From: Fusobacterium sp.
GTDB taxonomy: Bacteria > Fusobacteriota > Fusobacteriia > Fusobacteriales > Fusobacteriaceae
Reading direction: 5' to 3'
DNA: 32,798 nt
Assembly (NCBI RefSeq): GCF_030528405.1
Contig: NZ_JAUMYY010000020.1
Location: forward strand, 1-32,798
Below are positions 23,194-32,798 of this stretch, one piece after another. The translations under genes were made by a program, and so were the position numbers. Position 1 is the stretch's first letter, and every line of letters begins with the position of its first letter. A model generated the notes under the pieces. The model was not told the origin of the DNA. It saw nothing but the letters and a program-made list of their open reading frames with translations, and ran no database searches.

Positions 23194-23221
23194 ATTATAG
23201 CAAATTTATTTATAAAGTTAA
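23194..23221 (-). promoter_or_regulatory. Extended -10 promoter of the pyrD unit
   Basis: On the minus strand TGCTATAAT (TATAAT at 23199-23194, with the TGn extension) lies 31 bp upstream of the pyrD start, with a TTAACT -35 (23221-23216) at 16-bp spacing. The -10 is perfect, the -35 matches four of six. Confidence 0.6.
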
Positions 23222-23226
23222 AATAA

Positions 23227-23270
23227 AAGACTGCTATAGTTTAATATTAGATAAACTAAATAACAGTCTT
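23227..23270 (-). terminator. Terminator of the long minus-strand operon
   Basis: AAGACTG (23227-23233) pairs with CAGTCTT (23264-23270) and an inner AGTTTA/TAAACT pair extends the stem. On the minus strand TTATTTTAAC follows. It lies 24 bp after the unknown 195-aa gene and immediately before the pyrD promoter. Confidence 0.65.
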
Positions 23271-23294
23271 GTTCTAATTTTATATTCTTTGTTT

Positions 23295-23882
23295 TTAATC
23301 TTTAACCTCTAAAAATTTTATAGCTAGTTCATAATTTTGATTGTATTTTTCAAAAAATTTAACATAAGAAAGTAAAGATGTATAAAAATAGCTGACTTTT
23401 TGTTTGTAGTACTCCTCAGGAATAAAATTCCTTATTTTATTTTCCATACTTTTCCAATTTTTAAGATAATTTTCAAATAAAACTAAATCCTCAACTTCTA
23501 TTTTCTTATCTGTACTTGACACAATATTTTCAATTCTTGTTCTAACATCTGAAAAAATTTCAGAATTATATTTCTTTAACTCCAAAAAATCTTCTTTTAT
23601 CTCTTTTACAATATCTCTATCAAAATCTTTAGTAAATTCATTCACAAGACTCAGTCTAATATGTGAATTATTACCTTTAAAAAAATCTTTTAACTTATTC
23701 CCATCTGAAAACATTTTCTCAGACAAGTAAGATAAGTAATCTTTACTTATAAATATTTTTTCTAACTCTGTTACGCTTCCTATCCTATTTATAACTTTAT
23801 TAATACTATGAAATAAATGAGCCTTTCCTGATTTATTTCTTATTTCATAAAAATTTTCTAAGAATTCTATTTTTTTTTCCAT
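23295..23882 (-). CDS. Hypothetical all-helical cytoplasmic protein
   Basis: The 195-residue protein is not recognised. It lacks signal peptide, membrane helices and cysteines, and is rich in Lys, Glu, Phe, Tyr and Ile, suggesting an alpha-helical bundle. A GAAAGG site precedes the ATG. It is the last gene of the operon that includes rel, tgt and mgtE, 19 bp after mgtE, followed by a terminator. The position says it is co-transcribed but does not reveal a role. Confidence 0.7.
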   Translation of the reverse strand: MEKKIEFLENFYEIRNKSGKAHLFHSINKVINRIGSVTELEKIFISKDYLSYLSEKMFSDGNKLKDFFKGNNSHIRLSLVNEFTKDFDRDIVKEIKEDFLELKKYNSEIFSDVRTRIENIVSSTDKKIEVEDLVLFENYLKNWKSMENKIRNFIPEEYYKQKVSYFYTSLLSYVKFFEKYNQNYELAIKFLEVKD

Positions 23883-23901
23883 ATACTTACCTTTCTAATT
23901 T

Positions 23902-25233
23902 TTAAATATTTAAAAATGTCACTGCTAATTTAAAGTAAACCATTAAAGCTGCTGTATCAACTATAGTTGTAATAAGAGGGCTAGCCATTATAGCTGGATC
24001 AATCTTCAAAGACTTGGCTACAAGAGGAAGAACCCCACCTATTACTTTTGCCATTATAATTGTTGCAAAAAGACTTATACAAACTACAAAAGAAATTCCA
24101 AATCCAACTCTTTCAAAATAATAAAGCCTTATGAAATTAAAACTTGAAAGTATCATTCCTACTATTAAACTAACTCTAAATTCTTTCCATATCACCTTAA
24201 ATATATCTGAAAACTCTATTTCTTCTAGAGCTATACCTCGAATTATAAGTGTAGATGACTGAGAACCTGCATTCCCTCCTGTATCCATAAGCATAGGAAT
24301 AAACATAGCTAATATAACCACTGACTGCAAAGTTGCTTCATATCTTCTAATCACAAAGCCTGTGAAAGTTGCAGATAACATAAGAACAAGAAGCCATACT
24401 ATTCTATGTTTCGCTAGAGAAAAAACAGACTCTTTTAAATATTCTTGATCTGATGGATTCATAGCTGCCATTTTTTGAAAATCTTCTGTATTTTCTTGAT
24501 CTATAACATCCACTATATCATCTACTGTTATCACTCCAACTAATCTATTTTCGTTATCAACTACAGGCATAGTTGTAATATCATATTTTCTAAATAAACT
24601 AGCTATTTCCTCTTGGTCATCTTTAGTTTGTACACTTATAATATTGGTTTCCATTTCATCTTCAATTAGTGATTCATCATTTGATAAAATTAACGTTTTT
24701 AATGATATTAATCCCACCAATTTTCTTTTATTATCTGTTACGAAACAAATATCAGTTTCCTCTTTTTCAATTGCGACTTGTCTATAATAATCTATTGCCT
24801 GTTTTACTGTAATACTTCCTTTAAAAGATATATATTCAACTGTCATCACAGAACCTGCAGAATTGTCTGGATATTTTAACATTTGATTTATTAACTTTCT
24901 CTTATCTGATGATGTATTTTTTAATATTTTATCAACTATATTTGCAGGCATTTCTTCGATAAAATCAACCGTGTCATCTAAGTACATTTCATCCATGATA
25001 AATCTTATCTCTTCGTCAGTTATATTTTCTATAACTTCTTGTTGTTTTTCAGGAGACAGATAGGAAAATACTTCTGAGGATAAATCTTTAGGTAATATTT
25101 TAAAAACTATCAGACACTTCTCTTTAGGAAACTCTTCAAATACATCAGCTATATCTATGGGATTTTCATTAAGTAGTATTTCCTTTAACTCTGATAATCT
25201 ATTTTGTTCTAGTAGGTCTATTATTTCTTCCAT
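23902..25233 (-). CDS. mgtE: MgtE-type magnesium channel/transporter
   Basis: The 443-residue protein has the MgtE layout: an N-terminal superhelical N domain (about 1-130), two CBS domains (about 135-255) that sense cytoplasmic Mg, a connecting helix with the D-Q-E-Y-L segment, and five membrane helices (about 280-443). The signature D-T-G-G-N-A-G-S-Q-S-S-T sits in the pore region. It imports Mg and closes when internal Mg is high. No M-box riboswitch is present: only 20 bp separate it from tgt. Confidence 0.96.
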   Translation of the reverse strand: MEEIIDLLEQNRLSELKEILLNENPIDIADVFEEFPKEKCLIVFKILPKDLSSEVFSYLSPEKQQEVIENITDEEIRFIMDEMYLDDTVDFIEEMPANIVDKILKNTSSDKRKLINQMLKYPDNSAGSVMTVEYISFKGSITVKQAIDYYRQVAIEKEETDICFVTDNKRKLVGLISLKTLILSNDESLIEDEMETNIISVQTKDDQEEIASLFRKYDITTMPVVDNENRLVGVITVDDIVDVIDQENTEDFQKMAAMNPSDQEYLKESVFSLAKHRIVWLLVLMLSATFTGFVIRRYEATLQSVVILAMFIPMLMDTGGNAGSQSSTLIIRGIALEEIEFSDIFKVIWKEFRVSLIVGMILSSFNFIRLYYFERVGFGISFVVCISLFATIIMAKVIGGVLPLVAKSLKIDPAIMASPLITTIVDTAALMVYFKLAVTFLNI

Positions 25234-25253
25234 TTCTCCCTCCTTTAAGCTTT

Positions 25254-28573
<3,320 letters not shown>

Positions 28574-28598
28574 ATAACCTTCTTTCTAAAGGATTGCC

Positions 28599-29111
28599 TT
28601 AGTATTTCATTAAGGTTAGTATATCATACCCCTTTAACTTTTCTCTCCCCTTTAATTCTTCCAATTCTATTAAAAATGCTAATCCTAAAACAATGCCACC
28701 TAATTTCTCAACTAATTTTACAGCTGCCTCAACAGTTCCACCAGTTGCTAACAAGTCATCTACTATTAAAACTTTTTGACCAGGCTTTATAGCATCCTTA
28801 TGTAAGCATAAAGTATTTGAACCATATTCTAAATCATAAGAATGTTCAATAACCTCTCTAGGTAGTTTTTTAGGTTTTCTCACTGGAACAAAACCTACTC
28901 CTAATGCGTAAGAAACTGGACAACCAAATATAAAACCTCTTGCTTCAGGACCTACAACTAATTCAATATTTTTTTCCTTAGCAAATTCAACTATTTTTTC
29001 AGTTGCGTACTTGAAAGCATCTCCAGAGTTCATAAGTGGTGTTATATCTCTAAATATTATTCCTTCCTTAGGATAATTTTCTACTCTTGCTACGTATTTT
29101 TTTAAATCCAT
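28599..29111 (-). CDS. apt: Adenine phosphoribosyltransferase
   Basis: From the ATG at 29111 the protein is 170 residues. That start has GGAG at 6-nt spacing; the ATG two codons earlier abuts the ribosome site. It has [13 protein letters not shown] near the start, the E-A-R-G-F adenine-binding loop, and the PRPP motif [13 protein letters not shown]. It converts adenine plus PRPP to AMP. The apt-rel neighbourhood is widespread in bacteria. Confidence 0.96.
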   Translation of the reverse strand: MDLKKYVARVENYPKEGIIFRDITPLMNSGDAFKYATEKIVEFAKEKNIELVVGPEARGFIFGCPVSYALGVGFVPVRKPKKLPREVIEHSYDLEYGSNTLCLHKDAIKPGQKVLIVDDLLATGGTVEAAVKLVEKLGGIVLGLAFLIELEELKGREKLKGYDILTLMKY

Positions 29112-29138
29112 GTTCATCTCCGTTCTATTATAAAATTT

Positions 29139-29552
29139 TTATTTATTTTTTATTGACTCCAATTTAGCTCGACTATGTTTATATAGTAAACTATTTTTAT
29201 CTATAAGTTGCTCTAAATATATTGAAAAATTTTCTATATCTCCTTCATTATAAAAAATATTTAATAAATTTTCTAAAATGTTTTCATCATTGGGATTTAA
29301 TTTTAAAGCTTTTAAATAATATTCTTTAGATTTTTCAATATCTCCAAAATCAGCATATAGAAATGCTAATTCTTTATTAATTTCTATATTATTTTTATCC
29401 AAATTATACGCTTTGGTATAATTTTCTAAGGCTTTTATTTTTTCATTTTTTTGATATTCATTGAGACCTTTTATAAAATAATAATTTGCTTCTTTCTTAC
29501 TATTTGAACAAGCTATAAGAGTAAATAATAAAAATATAGTTAGTCTCTTCAT
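29139..29552 (-). CDS. TPR-repeat lipoprotein
   Basis: The 137-residue protein has a lipoprotein signal (M-K-R-L...T-L-I-A-C, Cys15 as the lipidation site) followed by about three tetratricopeptide repeats (about 22-125), e.g. A-L-E-N-Y-T-K-A-Y-N-L-D and Y-Y-L-K-A-L-K-L-N-P-N. It should sit on a membrane facing the periplasm and act as a protein-interaction scaffold. Its partner is unknown. It starts 2 bp after the DUF502 gene. Confidence 0.88.
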   Translation of the reverse strand: MKRLTIFLLFTLIACSNSKKEANYYFIKGLNEYQKNEKIKALENYTKAYNLDKNNIEINKELAFLYADFGDIEKSKEYYLKALKLNPNDENILENLLNIFYNEGDIENFSIYLEQLIDKNSLLYKHSRAKLESIKNK

Positions 29553-29554
29553 AA

Positions 29555-30226
29555 TTATTCTCCTTCTTTTTCAATAGTTTTAAGTTTCTTTATACTTTCC
29601 TCTGTTACATAACCACCAGAAATTATTAATTTAAAGGCTGTTTCTGTATCTATATTCAAAAATTTCACTTCATTTTTAGGAACACATATAAGCATTCCAG
29701 AGGTTGGATTTGGCGAGGTTGGTATAAAAACATTTGCAATTTCTGTTTCGTTAAAAGCTTCTCTCACTATATTATTTTTTTCTGAAGTCATAAAACCTAT
29801 AGCATATAAACCCTTCCTAGGATATTCAATAGCTACTACTCTTTTATAAGTAGCTTCTCCTTCTGTGTTGTATATTATTCCTGTTATCTGCTTTGTTGTT
29901 GTGTATACAGATTTTATAATTGGAATTTTTTCTATAAAATTTAAAAAATATTTCATAATTTTTGAAAAAAAGACAATTTTAGTGGTATATCCTAACAAAG
30001 TTATAAAAAATAGTATTAATATTATAGAAGTAATATAAGTTATCATTTGGAAAGGGATTTCATAGCTATGACCACTAAAAATTAAATCCAATATCCATCT
30101 TATAAGTTTTGTAAGTGCCGTACCACTTATAAGTTTTATAACTGTTTTTAGAAACCAATTAAATATATAAAAAGTTATAAGTAATGGTAAAACTACTACT
30201 AAGCCTGTATAAAAGTGCTTTTTCAT
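29555..30226 (-). CDS. DUF502-family membrane protein
   Basis: The 223-residue protein has two N-terminal membrane helices (about 6-30 and 58-85) and a conserved soluble domain with the DUF502 pattern I-P-I-I-K-S-V-Y, an I-G-F-M-T segment, V-F-I-P-T-S-P-N-P-T-S-G and a C-terminal I-S-G-G-Y motif. Family function is not established. It follows the CNNM gene by 1 bp, so the two are probably translationally linked. Confidence 0.9.
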   Translation of the reverse strand: MKKHFYTGLVVVLPLLITFYIFNWFLKTVIKLISGTALTKLIRWILDLIFSGHSYEIPFQMITYITSIILILFFITLLGYTTKIVFFSKIMKYFLNFIEKIPIIKSVYTTTKQITGIIYNTEGEATYKRVVAIEYPRKGLYAIGFMTSEKNNIVREAFNETEIANVFIPTSPNPTSGMLICVPKNEVKFLNIDTETAFKLIISGGYVTEESIKKLKTIEKEGE

Positions 30227-30227
30227 T

Positions 30228-31508
30228 TTACTCTCCCTCTTGTTCTTTTCCTAATATTTTTATTAAAACTTTTGAAACTCTCATTTTATCAAGTTCTAAA
30301 ACTTTTAAATATAAATTATCTACCTTTATCTCATCTCCAACATTGCATATTCTACCTAACTCTTTAATTACGAACCCACCTAGACTTTCATAATCTTCTG
30401 ATATAGGAAGATCTATATCCAATTCCTTATCTAATGTTTCTATGTCTATCATTGCATCCACTTCATATTCATTTTCTGATATTTTTTTAAAGAATTCTTC
30501 TTCTTCATTGTCATATTCATCTCTAATCTCTCCAACTATTTCTTCTATTAAATCTTCTATTGTCACAAGACCAACAGTTCCTCCATATTCATCAAGGACA
30601 ATAGCTATATGAACTTGTAAGCTTCTAAATTCTTTTAGGATTTCAATTATAGATTTAGTTTCTGGAACATAATAAGTAGTTCTAACCATTTGATTTATTG
30701 GGACTTCTAAGTCTCCACTTTTAACATAAGTCATTAAATCTTTTACATACATTATTCCTATGATATTATCTATAGTTTCATTATAAACAGGTATTCTTGA
30801 AAAGCCATTTTCAACTATTTCATCCCATACCTCATTTATTGTTTTATTTCCTTCAAAGGCAAGCATTGATGTTCTTGGTGTCATAACCTCTTTTGCAGTT
30901 GTTTCACCTAAAGTTACAATAGAATGTATCATTTCTTTTTCATCTTCTTCTATTATTCCTTCTGCATTTCCTACATTTACAAAAGAAATTATATCTTCCT
31001 CAGTTATCATTATTTGAGAACTAGTTAAATTAATTCCTAAAATTCTTCCAATAAGTTTAGATATTATCATAAGAAGAGCTATAATCGGTTTTAAAATAAA
31101 TGACATAATATAAATTATAATAACTACTATTTCTGCTATTTCTGAACTATTATTTCTTGCAATTAATTTAGGAGTAATTTCTCCAAATATTAAAATCATT
31201 ATAGTCATTATAGCTGTTGCTAGAAGAACTGAAGAGCTATTCTTTCCAAAATGATTCACTACAAGTACAGTTGCTATTGAAGAAGCTAATATATTTACTA
31301 CATTATTTCCAATTAACAATCCTGTAAGCATCTCATTAGGATCTTTTAGCCACTTTTTTAATAAATCATAAGTCCTTCTACTCTTTTCTTCATCCAATCT
31401 TTCTAAACTATTGCTCCTATAAGCTGTTAAAGCTGTTTCAGAAGCTGAAAAAAAACCAGATAATAAAATTAAAATCACCAATATTAACACATTTAAATAC
31501 GTGTCCAA
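30228..31508 (-). CDS. CNNM/CorC (HlyC/CorC) transporter-associated protein
   Basis: The 426-residue protein has an N-terminal CNNM/DUF21 membrane domain (about 1-185, with L-S-G-F-F-S-A-S-E-T-A-L-T and G-N-N-V-V-N), two CBS domains (about 205-330) and a CorC_HlyC domain (about 345-426). Bacterial homologues mediate Mg/Na-coupled divalent cation transport or efflux. The start is TTG at 31508: no in-frame ATG precedes the first helix, and GGAAGGTG lies 9 nt upstream. An out-of-frame ATG at 31516 gives only a 7-codon ORF overlapping the start. With mgtE in the same operon, two magnesium-related proteins are co-expressed with rel. Confidence 0.92.
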   Translation of the reverse strand: MDTYLNVLILVILILLSGFFSASETALTAYRSNSLERLDEEKSRRTYDLLKKWLKDPNEMLTGLLIGNNVVNILASSIATVLVVNHFGKNSSSVLLATAIMTIMILIFGEITPKLIARNNSSEIAEIVVIIIYIMSFILKPIIALLMIISKLIGRILGINLTSSQIMITEEDIISFVNVGNAEGIIEEDEKEMIHSIVTLGETTAKEVMTPRTSMLAFEGNKTINEVWDEIVENGFSRIPVYNETIDNIIGIMYVKDLMTYVKSGDLEVPINQMVRTTYYVPETKSIIEILKEFRSLQVHIAIVLDEYGGTVGLVTIEDLIEEIVGEIRDEYDNEEEEFFKKISENEYEVDAMIDIETLDKELDIDLPISEDYESLGGFVIKELGRICNVGDEIKVDNLYLKVLELDKMRVSKVLIKILGKEQEGE

Positions 31509-31546
31509 TTAGCCATACACCTTCCTTATTACTTTAAAAAATTTTT

Positions 31547-31996
31547 TTAATTACTCCCAGTCATTCTTATATCTTTTACACCTTTTACTTTTCTCATTTT
31601 TTCCAACATTAACTCAACTTTCTTTAGCATATCATCTGTCGTTTTTATAACTATTGTTGTCTTTGCTTCACCATCTATTGGCATATTTTGTACAACTGTT
31701 AGTATATTTATATTTTCATTTGCAATAATATCTAAAACATCTGATAACATACCTGTTCTATCCGTTATAGTTAAATGCATGCTATAAATTTTATCTCCTC
31801 CACTTTCAAAAAAAGGTTTTATAAAATCTTTATACTTATAATATGTACTTCTACTAATTCCTATTCTCTTTATAGCTTCATACTTCGATATTTTCATTTT
31901 ATGAATTAACTCATTTACCTTAATAACATTTTGAACAGATTTAGGTAAAATTCTTCTGTCTACTATATAAAATTCTTTTTTTTCTTCTTTTTTCAT
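31547..31996 (-). CDS. ACT-domain regulator of the UPF0735 (PheB) family
   Basis: The 149-residue protein has a conserved N-terminal helix-turn-helix-like region (about 18-60, including K-Y-E-A-I-K-R-I-G-I-S-R-S-T-Y-Y-K-Y-K-D) and a C-terminal ACT domain (about 70-145, D-R-T-G-M-L-S-D-V-L-D). UPF0735/PheB proteins occur near amino-acid genes and are thought to bind amino acids; their exact target is unknown. Its ATG overlaps the folD stop (ATGA). Confidence 0.88.
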   Translation of the reverse strand: MKKEEKKEFYIVDRRILPKSVQNVIKVNELIHKMKISKYEAIKRIGISRSTYYKYKDFIKPFFESGGDKIYSMHLTITDRTGMLSDVLDIIANENINILTVVQNMPIDGEAKTTIVIKTTDDMLKKVELMLEKMRKVKGVKDIRMTGSN

Positions 31997-32798
31997 TCTA
32001 CCTCCAAGATGCCTCTATTTCTTTTAAATGCTTTCAAAATATTTGAAAATAGCATAGCTACTGTGAGTGCTCCAATACCTCCAGGAACTGGAGTTATATA
32101 AGATACTTTTTTTTCCACATTTTCAAAGTCTACATCACCTACAATTCTATCTCCAACTTTATTTATACCTACATCTATTACTACCGCACCTTCTTTTACC
32201 ATATCCGCCTTTATAAACTGTGGTTTTCCTACTGCACTTATTAAGATATCTGCACTTTTTGTTTTCTCCTGTAAATTTTTAGTATAACTATTACAAATAG
32301 TAACAGTTCCGTGAGAGTTTAAAACTAATGCTGCAACTGGCTTTCCAACTATATTACTTCTTCCTATAACCACAACATCTTTTCCACTTAAATCTATTTT
32401 ATATCTTTTCATCATTTCCATTATGCCTGCTGGAGTTGACGGAGCTATAAAATGGCTATCATTTTGAAATAGCAATCCTAAATTTTCTGCTTTAAAGCCA
32501 TCAACATCTTTTACTAAATTAATTTTATTCAAAATTTTTGTAACATTCATATGTTTTGGCAGAGGTAAATTTAACATTATACCATCCACTAAAGGGGCAT
32601 TATTCAATCTATCTATTAATTCCAGTAATGTTTTTTCTGTTACATCATTTTCAAAAAGATAAGCCTTGGCTTCTATTCCTAAATCTTTGCATGACTTTAT
32701 TTGAGAATTTATATATACTTTAGAAGCTGGATCTTCTCCTACTAAGATTAGAGCAACTTCTGGAAAAATATTGTATTTTGCTTTTATTCTATCTATTT
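31993..32798 (-). CDS. folD: FolD, methylenetetrahydrofolate dehydrogenase/cyclohydrolase, N terminus beyond the window
   Basis: The frame is open to the right edge, so the gene is partial. The reading with a start at 32607 is an artefact of the window end. The visible 268 residues cover nearly the whole protein, including V-G-E-D-P-A-S-K-V-Y, D-G-I-M-L-N-L-P-L-P, K-D-V-D-G-F, the NADP fold V-V-I-G-R-S-N-I-V-G-K-P and T-P-V-P-G-G-I-G. FolD interconverts methylene-, methenyl- and formyl-THF. Compared with the Escherichia coli enzyme, the cyclohydrolase Lys54 (Y-x3-K) is Gln (codon 32703-32701) and Gln98 (V-Q-L-P-L-P) is Asn (codon 32571-32569), while Tyr50 and Asp121 equivalents remain. The dehydrogenase part looks intact. 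First visible gene of the long operon. Confidence 0.93.
   Translation of the reverse strand, partial: IDRIKAKYNIFPEVALILVGEDPASKVYINSQIKSCKDLGIEAKAYLFENDVTEKTLLELIDRLNNAPLVDGIMLNLPLPKHMNVTKILNKINLVKDVDGFKAENLGLLFQNDSHFIAPSTPAGIMEMMKRYKIDLSGKDVVVIGRSNIVGKPVAALVLNSHGTVTICNSYTKNLQEKTKSADILISAVGKPQFIKADMVKEGAVVIDVGINKVGDRIVGDVDFENVEKKVSYITPVPGGIGALTVAMLFSNILKAFKRNRGILEVE

Noticed and set aside
25234-25253. M-box magnesium riboswitch before mgtE
   Set aside because: Only 20 bp separate mgtE from tgt, too short for an M-box.
32605-32607. Start of FolD at the TTG 32607
   Set aside because: The frame continues upstream to the window edge with clear FolD sequence, so this is an internal Leu codon.

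Overview
The window looks like chromosome of a Fusobacterium-type bacterium (phylum Fusobacteriota). The DNA is very AT-rich and genes are tightly packed with strong AGGAG-type ribosome sites. The cell is anaerobic and double-membraned: there is a secretin, a heptose kinase for LPS, an exported FMN/FAD fumarate-reductase-like flavoprotein and a class 1A dihydroorotate dehydrogenase. The genus is inferred from gene content and composition, not from a marker gene.

Region A (1-~5065, minus strand) is a plasmid-like accessory module. It carries a replication initiator with a winged-helix and a SAP domain, a protein resembling a MobV relaxase that has lost its histidines, a miniature J-domain protein, two small membrane proteins, two unrecognised proteins and a shortened type IA topoisomerase. 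The initiator gene contains a cluster of seven ACTCACT heptamers in both orientations, a candidate internal origin. Its leader holds a long inverted repeat and three direct repeats. No integrase is visible, so the module may be an integrated plasmid or may continue beyond the left edge.

Region B (5118-8147, minus strand) holds an SPFH/Band-7 membrane protein and an exported flavoprotein reductase, separated by 414 bp that may contain a decayed MITE.

Region C (8265-17478, plus strand) is one compact operon between a consensus promoter and a strong terminator. It encodes a type II secretion/type IV pilus-like machine: five prepilin-like proteins, one assembly ATPase, platform protein, minimal prepilin peptidase, GspL/PilMN-like and GspM/PilO-like inner-membrane proteins, a secretin and a small exported protein of unknown role. 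All five prepilins have Ala, not Gly, before the predicted cleavage site. The secretin carries an inserted carboxypeptidase-regulatory-like beta domain. To my knowledge related fusobacterial loci have been linked to natural competence, so the system as a class is not new, but these details deserve attention.

Region D (17499-20847, plus strand) is an overlapping housekeeping cluster: heptose-7-phosphate kinase, ispF, a MATE transporter and cobO. It converges on region E at a shared terminator.

Region E (20898-32798, minus strand) has two transcription units. pyrD-ttcA-eamA runs from an extended -10 promoter to the shared terminator. The other runs from beyond the right edge as folD-ACT protein-CNNM/CorC-DUF502-TPR lipoprotein-apt-rel-tgt-mgtE-unknown gene and ends at a hairpin near 23250. 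The partial FolD has Gln and Asn where the cyclohydrolase Lys and Gln are expected.
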